Assembly: GCA_001782805.1 (NCBI GenBank)
Contig: MFPT01000002.1
Span: 62,001-126,000 of the forward strand
Direction of reading: 5' to 3'
DNA length: 64,000 nucleotides
Origin: Candidatus Magasanikbacteria bacterium RIFCSPHIGHO2_01_FULL_41_23
GTDB lineage: Bacteria > Patescibacteria > ABY1 > Magasanikbacterales > UBA922
Part shown: positions 15,348-24,969 of the stretch, piece after piece
How the letters are laid out: every line of letters begins with the position of its first letter
How positions within the stretch are numbered: the stretch's first letter is position 1
The notes under the pieces: generated by a model
Seen by the model: the letters and a program-made list of their open reading frames with translations, nothing else
The model's database searches: none
What the model was told of the DNA's origin: nothing
Program-made: the position numbers and the translations under genes

Positions 15348-17054
15348 ATGAAAAATTCAATTGAAATTATTTTGCAATCAATTCTCGCGGCTCGGCTCAA
15401 AACCAAGAGCCAGTTTGACGACGCGCGCCGCATCGCGGCCAATGGTTTGAAAGTGCGTCAGCCCGGCAATCGCGCGCTCCTCGTATGCTACCAAAATTAT
15501 CTTAAAAAAACCAGAGAGAAAGCCGATCAAACATTATTACAATTAATTCGCAAAGCCAGTGTGCGCAGTCAATCCGGCATTGCGGTCGTGACTTCGCTCG
15601 TCAAACCATATATGTGTCCTGGTAAATGCGTGTATTGTCCCACGGAAGCGCGTATGCCCAAAAGTTATATTGCCACCGAACCGGCCGCGGCACGAGCGCT
15701 CGCGCTGAATTTTAATCCGTATGAGCTGATGCGCCAACGGATTATTATGCTCCAAGAAAACGGCCATCCGACAGATAAAATTGAATATATTATAAAAGGC
15801 GGCACCTGGAACGCCTATACTCTTGGTTACCAGTATTGGTATATTTTGGAATCTTTTAAAGCGTGCAATGAAATGAACAAAAATTCAAAACGTAAAAATA
15901 AAAAACCCAAACAAAAAATAAAAACAAAAAAACTTTCTGAACATTCGTCACTTAAAGATTTGCAAAATGCGCTGGCAATTGAGCAAAAGAAAAATGAAAC
16001 TGCGCAACATCGGATTATCGGTCTAACTTTGGAAACGCGTCCGGATGCGATTTCACCCAAAACAATTTGGCACATGCGCCAACAAGGCTGTACGCGCATT
16101 GAATTGGGATTACAAACTCCGGACGATAAAATTTTAGCACTAATCAAACGCGGACACACGGTTCAACAATTTCGTGATGCCATGTTTTTATTACGTCAGG
16201 CGGGATTCAAAGTTGATTTGCATTATATGCCGGATTTGCCCGGCACTACGCCCGATCATGATGTGGAAATGTACAAAGAAATTTTTGCTGATTCGGGTTT
16301 ACGACCCGACATGGTCAAGATTTATCCCAACACGGTTATCAAAAGCGCGGAATTATACCAATGGTTTCTGGATGGCCGTTATGTTCCCTATGGCGACACG
16401 CCGGCCATGACTGACGCGTTAATAAAAATGAAATTGGCCACGCCACGTTATTGTCGTATTTCGCGTTTGATTCGTGATATTCCGGCCACGGAAATTGAAG
16501 GCGGAAATAGAGTCACCAATCTGCGTGAATTGTTGGAAAAAAAAATCCATGACCAAGGAAAATTATGCGTGTGTTTGCGCTGTCGGGAAATTTCGCGACA
16601 AATTAAAAATTTACCAAAAAATACCAGACCGCGACTTTTTATTGATAGGTATGAAACGATTGGCGGCACAGAATATTTTTTAAGTTTTGAAGATAAAAAA
16701 CGCGTGGCGGTTTTTGGATTTCTGCGTTTAAGAATTCCCAAAAAAATAACAAATAATTCATATCAAATAAAAAATAATACTAAACAATTAGACGAGGTTT
16801 TACCCGTTACCAAAGATACGGCGTTTATTCGTGAACTCCATGTCTACGGCCAAATGGTGGAAATTGGCAAGCAAACCAAAAATGCCAGTCAACACACTGG
16901 TCTGGGCAAAAAATTAATGATCGCGGCGGAAAAAATTGCGCGGCAAAATAATTTTAAAAAAATAACTGTAATTTCCGGTGTTGGTGTGCGCGATTATTAC
17001 CGACATTTGGGATATCGATTAAAGGATACATATTTGACGAAAAGTTTAAAATAA
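15348..17054 (+). CDS. elp3: Elp3-family tRNA U34 carboxymethyltransferase (radical SAM + GNAT)
   Basis: The 568-residue protein has an N-terminal helical region, then SGIAVVTSLVKPYMCPGKCVYC with the radical SAM cluster cysteines (CPGKCVYC, here C-x3-C-x2-C), the radical SAM barrel, and a C-terminal GNAT acetyltransferase with FIRELHVYGQMVEIG and VISGVGVRDYYRHLGY, all typical of Elp3. Elp3 uses acetyl-CoA and SAM to form cm5U34 in tRNA. A lysine-rich insert (about 182-205) interrupts the domain between the barrel's early strands. It is known from archaea, eukaryotes and some bacteria. The ATG is two bases from the divergent methyltransferase ATG. Confidence 0.9.
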   Translation: MKNSIEIILQSILAARLKTKSQFDDARRIAANGLKVRQPGNRALLVCYQNYLKKTREKADQTLLQLIRKASVRSQSGIAVVTSLVKPYMCPGKCVYCPTEARMPKSYIATEPAAARALALNFNPYELMRQRIIMLQENGHPTDKIEYIIKGGTWNAYTLGYQYWYILESFKACNEMNKNSKRKNKKPKQKIKTKKLSEHSSLKDLQNALAIEQKKNETAQHRIIGLTLETRPDAISPKTIWHMRQQGCTRIELGLQTPDDKILALIKRGHTVQQFRDAMFLLRQAGFKVDLHYMPDLPGTTPDHDVEMYKEIFADSGLRPDMVKIYPNTVIKSAELYQWFLDGRYVPYGDTPAMTDALIKMKLATPRYCRISRLIRDIPATEIEGGNRVTNLRELLEKKIHDQGKLCVCLRCREISRQIKNLPKNTRPRLFIDRYETIGGTEYFLSFEDKKRVAVFGFLRLRIPKKITNNSYQIKNNTKQLDEVLPVTKDTAFIRELHVYGQMVEIGKQTKNASQHTGLGKKLMIAAEKIARQNNFKKITVISGVGVRDYYRHLGYRLKDTYLTKSLK

Positions 17055-18314
17055 AAAACTCCAAAAAAGCCCAATTGATGCCCCGCCCATAATGAGCGTA
17101 ATAACCCAACCTAAAATATTTGACGCGCGCGAATTAACATATTCCCCCATTATTTTTTTATTGTTGGCAATGCGCAAAATCACGATCATGAGAATCGGCG
17201 CAATCGCGCCATTCACCACCGCCGTATAATACAGCATTTTGAAAGGCGGAATCTTGGTAAAATTCACCAACAATCCCACGACTGTGGCAATCATAATTAC
17301 CATATAAAATCCATGAGCATCGGAAAATTTCCGATACAAACCTTCTTTCCAATTGAAACTTTCGCTGACCGCGTACGAAGCCGAGCCAGCCAAAATCGGC
17401 ACGGCCAAAAGTCCGGTGCCAATAATTCCAACGGTAAATAACAAGTAGGCAAAGTTTCCCGCCAAAGGTTTCAAAGCCAATGCCGCATCGGCCGCAGTTT
17501 GAATATCAGCGATACCGTGCACACCAAGCGTGGTAGCGGCAGTGGCAATAATAAAAAAAGTAATGAGATTGGAAAAAAACATCCCAAAAAAAGTATCCAA
17601 TCGCATTCGACGGACATCACAATGCCTAATTTTTGGTTTGCCCGCGCCAAAATCTTTAATTTTATTGTGCGCGACTTCTTCTTCCACTTCTTCACCGGTT
17701 TGCCAAAAAAATAAATACGGAGAAATAGTTGTTCCCAACAAGGCAATGATATTTAATAAATATTCGCGCGTAAACGAAATATGCGGTACTAATGTGGCGA
17801 ACAGTATTGTCCCCCAATCCATTTTGACGACAAACGCCGTGGCAATATAGGCCAAAAGTGATAAGGCAAAATACTTTAAATATTTTAGGTATACTTTATA
17901 CGAAACAAAAATTTCCAAAAATAAAATCGTGAAGGTAAAAATTAAAATTAAAATGGAAAAAGAAACGCGTGGAAATAACAATTGTGCGGCCGCGGCCATG
18001 GCACCCAAATCAGCCCCGATATTTATGGTGTTGGCGATCAATAACAAACTAACTGAAAAAAATAAAAGTTTTTTACTGAAATGATTGCGGATTACGCCGG
18101 CCAATCCTTGACCGGTCACGAGTCCTATCCGACCGCACATTTCTTGCACCACGGTCATGAAGGGAAAAGTATAAAGGGCTGTCCATAATTGGGTCAATCC
18201 AAATTGGGCGCCGGTTTGGGTATACGTCGCGATTCCCGATGGATCATCATCGGACGCTCCGGTGATAAATCCCGGACCGAGTTTTTTTAAAAAATGTTTG
18301 ATTTTTTGGTTCAT
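17046..18314 (-). CDS. NRAMP-family divalent metal transporter
   Basis: The 422-residue polytopic protein starts with KKLGPGFITGASDDDPSGIA, the NRAMP helix-1 region. The metal motif is DPSG rather than DPGN, the form I associate with NRAMP-related magnesium or broad divalent carriers. Helices 2-11 follow, with QEMCGRIGLVTGQGLAG in the conserved second-helix transport motif. It is predicted to import Mn, Fe or Mg by proton coupling; the ion cannot be told. Its 3' end overlaps the convergent elp3 gene by nine bases. Confidence 0.85.
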   Translation of the reverse strand: MNQKIKHFLKKLGPGFITGASDDDPSGIATYTQTGAQFGLTQLWTALYTFPFMTVVQEMCGRIGLVTGQGLAGVIRNHFSKKLLFFSVSLLLIANTINIGADLGAMAAAAQLLFPRVSFSILILIFTFTILFLEIFVSYKVYLKYLKYFALSLLAYIATAFVVKMDWGTILFATLVPHISFTREYLLNIIALLGTTISPYLFFWQTGEEVEEEVAHNKIKDFGAGKPKIRHCDVRRMRLDTFFGMFFSNLITFFIIATAATTLGVHGIADIQTAADAALALKPLAGNFAYLLFTVGIIGTGLLAVPILAGSASYAVSESFNWKEGLYRKFSDAHGFYMVIMIATVVGLLVNFTKIPPFKMLYYTAVVNGAIAPILMIVILRIANNKKIMGEYVNSRASNILGWVITLIMGGASIGLFWSFLF

Positions 18315-18378
18315 ATAAATTAAAAATTGCAGTGTTTACAGGATAATGATACCATAATGAAGATAACAAAGAAATCAT

Positions 18379-18780
18379 ATGTATCTCCCCTCAAACACCA
18401 TTATCGCGGCCGGACCGGTCATTATTGAAGATGGCCAAGTTTTGTTGAATCGCGAACGCAAGTCCGATGGCACAGCCAGCGAATGGTGGATGTTTCCTGG
18501 TGGCGGAGCTGAGGATTTTGACATTAGCTTGGAAGAAGTTTGTCGTCGTGAAGCTAAAGAAGAAATGGGAATTGATATTGAAATTATTAAACCATTGCGC
18601 ACACTTTTGGTAAAACGACCAGATAAAGAAGGACTGGCGATTCTTGTTCACTATTTAGCCAAACGTATCGGTGAAATTCAGCCCGGACTGGAAACGTTGG
18701 AGTGGGCTTGGTTTCCCTTAAATGAATTGCCGGAAAAATCCGCGCCAAATGTTGTTAAAATTATAAAAGATTTTTTATGA
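18379..18780 (+). CDS. NUDIX hydrolase
   Basis: The 133-residue single-domain protein contains a Nudix box GGGAEDFDISLEEVCRREAK-EEMGI (residues 38-62). The catalytic REx2EE core is intact, but the first glutamate of the GX5E section is replaced by Ile, a residue that is less critical. The size and opening strand NTIIAAGPVIIEDGQVLLNRE fit MutT or ADP-ribose-type enzymes. The substrate is unknown. It is divergent from the NRAMP gene and followed by a large repeat cluster. Confidence 0.85.
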   Translation: MYLPSNTIIAAGPVIIEDGQVLLNRERKSDGTASEWWMFPGGGAEDFDISLEEVCRREAKEEMGIDIEIIKPLRTLLVKRPDKEGLAILVHYLAKRIGEIQPGLETLEWAWFPLNELPEKSAPNVVKIIKDFL

Positions 18781-18784
18781 TTTT

Positions 18785-19230
18785 TGAGTCGCTGGAATTT
18801 AAATAAATTCGTTCGGTGTCAATCATCCCAACCGCGCCGCTCATTAGGTTGTCATCATGTCAGTCAGCGCCGCTCACTCGCAGATAAACTCACTGAATGG
18901 CTCGCTCACTACATTGTCCGCTCGGCTTTGATTATTTACAGTATTACATCAGCCTCGCGTCCAAATCCCGACATGTCGGGACTGACTGACATGAATGCCA
19001 ACCTCACTAATGTCAATGTGAAAAATTCGGTCTACTGAATAAGTAAACTGGAGCGAGATCTTTTTCTCGATGCCCGAGCTCGGTCGAGTGGTCGAGAAAA
19101 AGATCTCGCGAAGTTTGCTTAAGACTTAGAAAGCTGAGTATAATGACTTGTTGAGAATGCATAATCCGTCAGACTATCAGTTGAACAAAAGGATATCGTC
19201 GAATTTTGCTTAAGAGTTAGAAAAAATGAA
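18785..19230 (-). repeat. Copy B of the nested-hairpin repeat family, chimeric, inverted relative to copy A
   Basis: This 470-base gap has no credible gene. Read on the minus strand it starts with a half hairpin (left arm GCAAAATTCGACGATATCC and the conserved loop with GGATTATGCATTCTCAACAA), then switches to a complete hairpin (19045-19116) with GCGAGATCTTTTTCTCGA arms nearly identical to copy A. It continues with the copy A blocks CATTAGTGAGGTTGGCAT, CAAAGCCGAGCGGACAATG and GACACCGAACGAAT. A palindrome CCCGACATGTCGGG lies at 18966-18979. The missing right arm of the first hairpin suggests insertion or recombination between two family members. Confidence 0.8.
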
Positions 19231-19249
19231 GTTTATTTAAAAAATTTAT

Positions 19250-20521
19250 ATGTCCCTCCAAACCCAAGACCCTGACATCTACAATTTAATCCAAAAAGAA
19301 ATCGCCCGCCAAAGCGAAGGCTTGGAAATGATTCCATCCGAAAATCACACTTCCGGCGCAGTCTTGGAAGCTCTCGGATCTCGTCTCACCGACAAATACT
19401 CCGAAGGCTATCCGGGACAGCGCTATTATGGGGGTTGTGAAAATGTGGATGTAGTGGAAAATCTGGCGCGCTACCGTGCCAAGGAATTATTCGGCGCCAC
19501 GCACGCCAATGTCCAGCCTCATTCCGGCTGTCCAGCCAACCTTGCTGTGTATTTTGCCTTACTAAACCCAGGTGATACGGTACTTGGCTTGAATCTACAA
19601 CACGGCGGACACATGACTCATGGCTTGAAATTAAATTTTTCCGGTACGATTTACCATAGTGTCCAGTATACTTGTCGTCCGGACGGCTACATTGATCACG
19701 ATCAAATGCGCGCATTGGCCTTGGAACACAAACCAAAAATGATTATCGGTGGCGGAAGCGCCTATTCACGAATTTATGAATGGGCTAAATACAAAGAAAT
19801 TGCCGATGAAGTGGGCGCATTTTTACTCGCAGACATGAGTCATGTCGCCGGACTGGTGGCCGGAGGCGTATATCCGAATCCGGTCGGTATCGCTGATGTG
19901 GTTACCACGACCACGCACAAAACTTTGCGCGGTCCACGTGGTGCGATTATTCTTGCTAATGGTTTGCCCGCCACACCACTCAAAAAAGTGGAACGGACAA
20001 AAGAAAATATTCCGACTCTAATTGATCGTGCCATTATTCCCGGAATTCAAGGCGGTCCGCACAATCACCAAACCGCCGGCATTGCCGTGGCGCTCAAAGA
20101 AGCAATGCAACCGGAATTCAAGGTGTATGCGCAACAAATTTTGACCAACGCAAAATTATTGGCAGACGAACTAATGCAACGCGGTTATTCCATTGTCACC
20201 GGAGGCACGGAATCGCATTTGATGCTGATTGATTTGACCAATAAAAATTTAACCGGAAAAATTGCCGAAGCCACACTTGGAAAAGCGGGTATTACGGTCA
20301 ACAAAAATACCATTCCCTTTGATCCGCGTCCCCCATTTGACCCTTCCGGCATTCGTCTCGGCACACCGGCCTTGACCACGCGGGGCATGAAAGAAGCGGA
20401 AATGAAAATAATTGCCGGTTTTATTGACCGTGCGCTTGGGAATGCGGAAAATGAGATTGAACTTGCCAAAATTCGAGGAGAGGTGATGGAGATGTGTAAA
20501 TCATTTCCGTTGCCCATATAA
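19250..20521 (+). CDS. glyA: Serine hydroxymethyltransferase
   Basis: This cytoplasmic PLP enzyme converts serine and tetrahydrofolate to glycine and methylene-tetrahydrofolate. The 423-residue length is normal. Motifs are EMIPSENHTSGAVLEALGS, YPGQRYYGGCENVDVVE, HSGCPANLAVYFALLNPGD, the PLP lysine in TTTTHKTLRGPRGA (about 225-238), and GIQGGPHNHQTAGIAVALKE. It is the largest source of one-carbon units visible here. The repeat cluster upstream ends about 20 bases before the ATG. Confidence 0.97.
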   Translation: MSLQTQDPDIYNLIQKEIARQSEGLEMIPSENHTSGAVLEALGSRLTDKYSEGYPGQRYYGGCENVDVVENLARYRAKELFGATHANVQPHSGCPANLAVYFALLNPGDTVLGLNLQHGGHMTHGLKLNFSGTIYHSVQYTCRPDGYIDHDQMRALALEHKPKMIIGGGSAYSRIYEWAKYKEIADEVGAFLLADMSHVAGLVAGGVYPNPVGIADVVTTTTHKTLRGPRGAIILANGLPATPLKKVERTKENIPTLIDRAIIPGIQGGPHNHQTAGIAVALKEAMQPEFKVYAQQILTNAKLLADELMQRGYSIVTGGTESHLMLIDLTNKNLTGKIAEATLGKAGITVNKNTIPFDPRPPFDPSGIRLGTPALTTRGMKEAEMKIIAGFIDRALGNAENEIELAKIRGEVMEMCKSFPLPI

Positions 20522-20542
20522 GATCTATCAATTGAACAAGAT

Positions 20543-21553
20543 ATGGCAAATAAAAATAATTCCGTTGGGATAATTATCTATGAAGGTGCGGATGGAGCAC
20601 CTAGTATTGATGTACGTGTTGAAAATGAAACCGTATGGCTTACGCAGGCCCAACTTGCGGAGCTATTCAATACATCTCGCCCCAATATCACGATGCATAT
20701 TAAAAACATCTTTGATGAAGGTGAATTGAGTGAGGTTTCAGTATGTAAGGATTTCTTACACACTGCTACTGATGGCAAGAAATATAACACCAAATCTTAT
20801 AACCTCGATCTTATAATTTCTCTTGGATACAGGATAAAATCTGATATTGCCACTCGCTTTCGCCAATGGGCAACCGAACGTCTTCGTGAGTACCTCATCA
20901 AAGGCTTTACGATGAATGACGAGTTTCTCAAAGAAAATGGCGGGGGCAAATATTGGTATGAACTGCTTGATCGTATTCGTGATATTCGTAGTAGTGAAAA
21001 AGTTTTATATCGTCAGGTGCTCGACCTGTACGCCACGAGTATTGATTACAATCCCAAAGCCTTGGAATCTATTAAGTTTTTTAAGATTGTACAAAATAAA
21101 CTGCACTACGCTGCCCACGGGAACACTGCTGCTGAGGTGATTGTTGCACGAGCAAACGCCGGTAAGCCATTTATGGGTTTGCTGAGTTTTTCAGATGGAG
21201 GGGTAAGTAAAAAAGATATTGCTATTGCAAAAAATTACCTTGATGAGAAAGAGTTAAAAGTGTTGAACAATATTGTCTCTGCGTTTTTTGACTTGGCAGA
21301 AGTGAGAGCAATGGAACATGAGCCAATGTATATGAAAGATTGGATTGCCCAACTCGATAAATTGATTGGTGTATTTGACAAAAAAGTCCTGACGGAGGCT
21401 GGTTCTGTGAGCCATAGTGAGGCGCTGAAAAAAGCTGAAGTGGAGTATAAAAAATTTCAAGCCAAAACGCTTTCTCCCGTCGAAAAAGCCTATCTGGAAA
21501 ATATTAAATTGCTGGAAAAAAAGGTAGAGAAAAAAATAAAAGATAAAAATTAG
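20543..21553 (+). CDS. rhuM: RhuM family protein (Virulence_RhuM)
   Basis: The 336-residue protein shows the RhuM signature: NETVWLTQAQLAELFNTSRP followed by NITMHIKNIFDEGEL (residues 28-62), DGKKYNTKSYNLDLIISLGY, and RFRQWATERLREYLIKGFTM. The family has a BRO-N/helix-turn-helix-like N-terminal domain and is found on pathogenicity islands and mobile DNA, often near restriction or toxin genes; its biochemical role is unknown. The C-terminal half is helical, ending in a lysine-rich coil. It follows glyA by 21 bases and precedes tsaE. Confidence 0.85.
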   Translation: MANKNNSVGIIIYEGADGAPSIDVRVENETVWLTQAQLAELFNTSRPNITMHIKNIFDEGELSEVSVCKDFLHTATDGKKYNTKSYNLDLIISLGYRIKSDIATRFRQWATERLREYLIKGFTMNDEFLKENGGGKYWYELLDRIRDIRSSEKVLYRQVLDLYATSIDYNPKALESIKFFKIVQNKLHYAAHGNTAAEVIVARANAGKPFMGLLSFSDGGVSKKDIAIAKNYLDEKELKVLNNIVSAFFDLAEVRAMEHEPMYMKDWIAQLDKLIGVFDKKVLTEAGSVSHSEALKKAEVEYKKFQAKTLSPVEKAYLENIKLLEKKVEKKIKDKN

Positions 21554-21601
21554 TAATTAATTCAGATATGCCGTAACGTTCAAGGACTTATTGAATTACA
21601 A

Positions 21602-22033
21602 ATGGCAAAATTCATATCTAAATCAAATACCGAAACCATTTCTATTGCCAAAAAATTCGCCGGCATTCTTCTTGGCGGTGAAGTCATCACTCTGTCCGGC
21701 GAATTGGGAACAGGCAAAACCGTCTTTGTCAAAGGTTTGGCACAAGCATTGGGAGTGACGAAGGAAATTGTCAGTCCGACTTTTGCGATTATGAATATGC
21801 TGCCGGCAAACAAAAACAAAATAAAAGCACTGGTCCATGTGGATACTTATCGTTTGAAAAATGAAAAAGAGTTGAAGGAAATCGGATTCGGTGATTACCT
21901 GGGCGCGTCCGATACGGTCTGCGTAATTGAATGGCCGGAACTGGCGAAGGGATTACTACCAAAAAAAATAATCTCCGTTACAATTACACACGGAGATAAT
22001 CAGAATGTACGAAACATCACAATCAAAAAATAA
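21602..22033 (+). CDS. tsaE: tRNA threonylcarbamoyladenosine biosynthesis protein TsaE
   Basis: TsaE is the ATPase that drives turnover of the TsaB-TsaD complex in making t6A at position 37 of ANN-decoding tRNAs. The 143-residue protein has the P-loop GELGTGKT (34-41), the switch I-like SPTFAIMN, and the aspartate strand VHVDTYRLKN followed by IEWPELAKGLLP. Length and motifs are normal. It is convergent with the phospholipase D-like gene. TsaD and TsaB are not in the window. Confidence 0.93.
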   Translation: MAKFISKSNTETISIAKKFAGILLGGEVITLSGELGTGKTVFVKGLAQALGVTKEIVSPTFAIMNMLPANKNKIKALVHVDTYRLKNEKELKEIGFGDYLGASDTVCVIEWPELAKGLLPKKIISVTITHGDNQNVRNITIKK

Positions 22034-22070
22034 TCCATCCACTTCAGACTTCGGAGCATCCTTGAATTTT

Positions 22071-23162
22071 TTATTTCACCCCAAAAAAAGCCTGATAAAC
22101 CTTCAACGCCATCCACTCCTTAAATTTTCGCCACCGACCGCGCGCGACCCATTGCTTATCTTCCAAAATTTTCGCGTCGTCAATCCATTCCAACACAATT
22201 TCTTTTATTTTTTTGACAAATTTAGGATCGCGCGTCAAAAGATTGGCTTCGTGATTGTAAAAAAAACTGTTTTGATCAATGTTACTGCTCCCCACCATCG
22301 TCCAATCATCGTCCACAATCAGTCCTTTACCATGCATCATTTTGTTCAAAAAATGAATCCGCACACCGGCGCGACGCATGATGCCAAACCAGGTAAACGC
22401 GGCCGCGGTCGCGATCCGCAAATCGCTGCGAAATGGAATTAGCAGATCAACGCGCACTCCCCTTTTTTTTGCTTGCCACAAAGCCTTCAAAAAACCCAAA
22501 TCCGGAAAATAATAGGGAGAAAATAAAATCACCCGTTCACGCGCCTTGTACAGCGCGCGCAGATATTGATCCCGTACCCGCGAGCCTTTCGTATTCGGCT
22601 CATCGTAAATGATATCAAACTCATCATGCATCACTCGAAAGCGATATTTCAGCAAATGCCGAACCGCATTTTTATCGCCACCGCAAATAATATATGATTT
22701 TGCAAATGAACGCAAAAGCGATCGAACGACTTTTCCCTCCAGTCGAACATGGATATCCAGCCAATCGCGCATGGAATGATTAACATTGACTCCCCCGATA
22801 AAACCAACAGTTTCGTCCACAATCAAAATTTTGCGATGAGTACGCGAGGAAAAAATTCCCCACCACACCAAATGTCGCCGTTTTTTATCTTCAAAAAGTC
22901 GAATGTCAATGCCCAAAGCACGCAATTCAGCAATTTTTTTATTTGATATGGCGAGACTACCCCAATAATCAAAAATTAATTTGATATCTACTCCCGCCTT
23001 CGCTTTTTCAATTAAAATCGCCAAAAATTCCCGACCGATTTCATCATCGGTAAACAAATAAACTTCCCAATATATGGAACGCGTAGCCGCGCGCAAAGAC
23101 GTAGCCATGGCCGTCCAAGCTTCTTTGGTGGTGGAATAAATTTGATAATTTGATGTTGCCAC
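22071..23162 (-). CDS. Phospholipase D family protein, cardiolipin synthase-like
   Basis: The 363-residue protein has two HKD motifs, HRKILIVDETVGFIGG (about 114-129) and HGKGLIVDDDWTMVGSSN (about 274-291), that form the PLD active site through a covalent phosphohistidine. ClsB-type cardiolipin synthases have the same length and no N-terminal membrane helices, as here. The likely reaction is transfer of a phosphatidyl group between lipids at the membrane; a nuclease role cannot be excluded. It follows pyrG on the minus strand by 21 bases. Confidence 0.85.
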   Translation of the reverse strand: MATSNYQIYSTTKEAWTAMATSLRAATRSIYWEVYLFTDDEIGREFLAILIEKAKAGVDIKLIFDYWGSLAISNKKIAELRALGIDIRLFEDKKRRHLVWWGIFSSRTHRKILIVDETVGFIGGVNVNHSMRDWLDIHVRLEGKVVRSLLRSFAKSYIICGGDKNAVRHLLKYRFRVMHDEFDIIYDEPNTKGSRVRDQYLRALYKARERVILFSPYYFPDLGFLKALWQAKKRGVRVDLLIPFRSDLRIATAAAFTWFGIMRRAGVRIHFLNKMMHGKGLIVDDDWTMVGSSNIDQNSFFYNHEANLLTRDPKFVKKIKEIVLEWIDDAKILEDKQWVARGRWRKFKEWMALKVYQAFFGVK

Positions 23163-23183
23163 AATTATTGATTGTGAGAATGA

Positions 23184-24815
23184 TTATTTTTTAGCCGCTT
23201 TTATAAATTCCCGAAACAGAGGATGCGGGCGCATGGGACGCGATTTGAATTCCGGATGAAATTGCGTGCCCACAAAAAAAGGATGATCAGATAACTCAAC
23301 AATTTCCACCAAATCAGTTTCCGGATTTATTCCTACCACTTGCAATCCGGCCGCATCCATTTCCGCGCGATAGGCATTATTAAATTCATAACGATGCCGA
23401 TGACGCTCGGAAATCAAATCCATTTCGTAAGCTTTTTGCGTTTTGGTTCCCTGCCGAAGCGCGCAATCATACGCTCCCAAGCGCATGGTTCCTCCATATT
23501 TATTAGTGCGTACATTTTTGGCCTGCACCGGATTGATGAATATAATCGGATCCGTTGTTTGTGGATTGACTTCCACTGTATTCGCGTCTTTTTTCCCCAA
23601 AACATTACGCGCAAATTCTATAGTCGCGAGTTGCATACCATAACACAAACCCAAAAAAGGAATTTTATGTTCTCGCGCGTATTGGATGGCGCGAATAATT
23701 CCTTCAATTCCCCGCGTGCCAAATCCGCCCGGCACAATAACCCCATCATATCTGGAAAGTTTTTTAATACTATTTTCATCGCGTTCAAATTCTTCAGAAT
23801 CAATCCAATCTAAAATTGGTTTACGATCATTGAACCATGCCGCGTGTTTGATTGATTCAATGACCGAATGATACGAATCAGCCAATGTATAATCTCCCGT
23901 GCCAAAATATTTTCCCACCACGGCAATTTTTACTTCACGCGTGGAAGATTGAATTCTTTTGAGAAAATCCTGCCATGGCTTAAGATTACTTGGTCTGGTT
24001 TTAAGATTAAGAATTTTTAATAATTTATTGCCTAAATTTTGCTCCTCCAAAGTCAAAGGGATTTGATAAATTGAGGGAACATCGGGCGCGGAAATACAAT
24101 GCTCCGGCTTGACGCCGCAAAAAACCGCCAATTTTTCCAAACGCGGTTTGTCCAGCGCATATTCGCCACGCGCGATAATCACATCCGAATTTATGCCCAC
24201 GCTATTGAGCGCTCGCGCCGCGTGTTGTGTTGGTTTGGTTTTCATTTCTCCCAAATGCGAGGGAATGGGTAAATAACTGACCAAAACAAACGCCACATCC
24301 GCGGGATTGGCCAGCTTCATCATGCGCGCCGCTTCCAAAAATAAAATATTTTCATATTCCCCCACTGTTCCGCCCACTTCAATTATCGTTATTTCGGCGC
24401 GATGATTTTTCGCCGCGGTGGCAATGCGCCTAATTACTTCTTTGGGAACATCCGGCACCACTTGTACGCATTTTCCCTTATATTTCATCGCACGTTCATT
24501 TTCAATGACGGTCAAATACACTCGACCAGTAGTCATATAACTGTTGGAATCAAGATCAACATCCAAAAATCGCTCGTAATTCCCCATATCCTGATCGGTT
24601 TCATCCCGATCATCAGTCACAAACACTTCACCGTGTTCAATGGGGTTCATCGTGCCTGCATCGACATTAACATAAGGATCAATTTTCAGAGCAGTCACGC
24701 GCATTCCTTTGGCTTTAAAAATTGCACCGAGAGAGGCAGTGGTCACGCCTTTTCCTACTCCGGACAAAACACCGCCGACCACGAAAATAAACTTAGGATG
24801 ATGTGATTTTGACAT
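23184..24815 (-). CDS. pyrG: CTP synthase
   Basis: PyrG aminates UTP to CTP with ATP and glutamine. The 543-residue protein is full length: amidoligase domain with FVVGGVLSGVGKGVTTASLG at the N-terminus, KIDPYVNVDAGTMNPIEHGE, and the glutamine amidotransferase domain from about 296 with GGFGTRGIEGIIRA, the nucleophile in FLGLCYGMQLA, and FHPEFKSRP with the catalytic His-Glu. No frameshift is seen. Downstream on the same strand is the PLD-like gene. Confidence 0.97.
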   Translation of the reverse strand: MSKSHHPKFIFVVGGVLSGVGKGVTTASLGAIFKAKGMRVTALKIDPYVNVDAGTMNPIEHGEVFVTDDRDETDQDMGNYERFLDVDLDSNSYMTTGRVYLTVIENERAMKYKGKCVQVVPDVPKEVIRRIATAAKNHRAEITIIEVGGTVGEYENILFLEAARMMKLANPADVAFVLVSYLPIPSHLGEMKTKPTQHAARALNSVGINSDVIIARGEYALDKPRLEKLAVFCGVKPEHCISAPDVPSIYQIPLTLEEQNLGNKLLKILNLKTRPSNLKPWQDFLKRIQSSTREVKIAVVGKYFGTGDYTLADSYHSVIESIKHAAWFNDRKPILDWIDSEEFERDENSIKKLSRYDGVIVPGGFGTRGIEGIIRAIQYAREHKIPFLGLCYGMQLATIEFARNVLGKKDANTVEVNPQTTDPIIFINPVQAKNVRTNKYGGTMRLGAYDCALRQGTKTQKAYEMDLISERHRHRYEFNNAYRAEMDAAGLQVVGINPETDLVEIVELSDHPFFVGTQFHPEFKSRPMRPHPLFREFIKAAKK

Positions 24816-24919
24816 ATAAATTTGTTATTTTTTATGGCACAATTATACCATGTTTCAAAAAATAAGAAACCATCGCAGGAAGGGTTTAAATGTCAGAAAA
24901 TGACACAGAAAATGAGGTC

Positions 24920-24948
24920 TTGAAAAAATGGCTAAGATACGGTACTAT
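24920..24948 (+). promoter_or_regulatory. Predicted promoter of era
   Basis: TTGAAA at 24920-24925 and TACTAT at 24943-24948 with 17-base spacing, 21 bases before the era ATG. It lies in a 154-base gap between pyrG and era that shows no gene. Confidence 0.5.
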
Positions 24949-24969
24949 AGAGATTATCTATAAATTTTT

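Noticed and set aside
18784..19038. 84-residue plus-strand frame after the NUDIX gene
   Set aside because: It falls inside repeat copy B and has the composition of the repeat, not of a protein.
24816..24969. tRNA gene in the gap between pyrG and era
   Set aside because: No cloverleaf arms, T-loop GTTCRA or CCA-type end could be found; only a promoter is supported.
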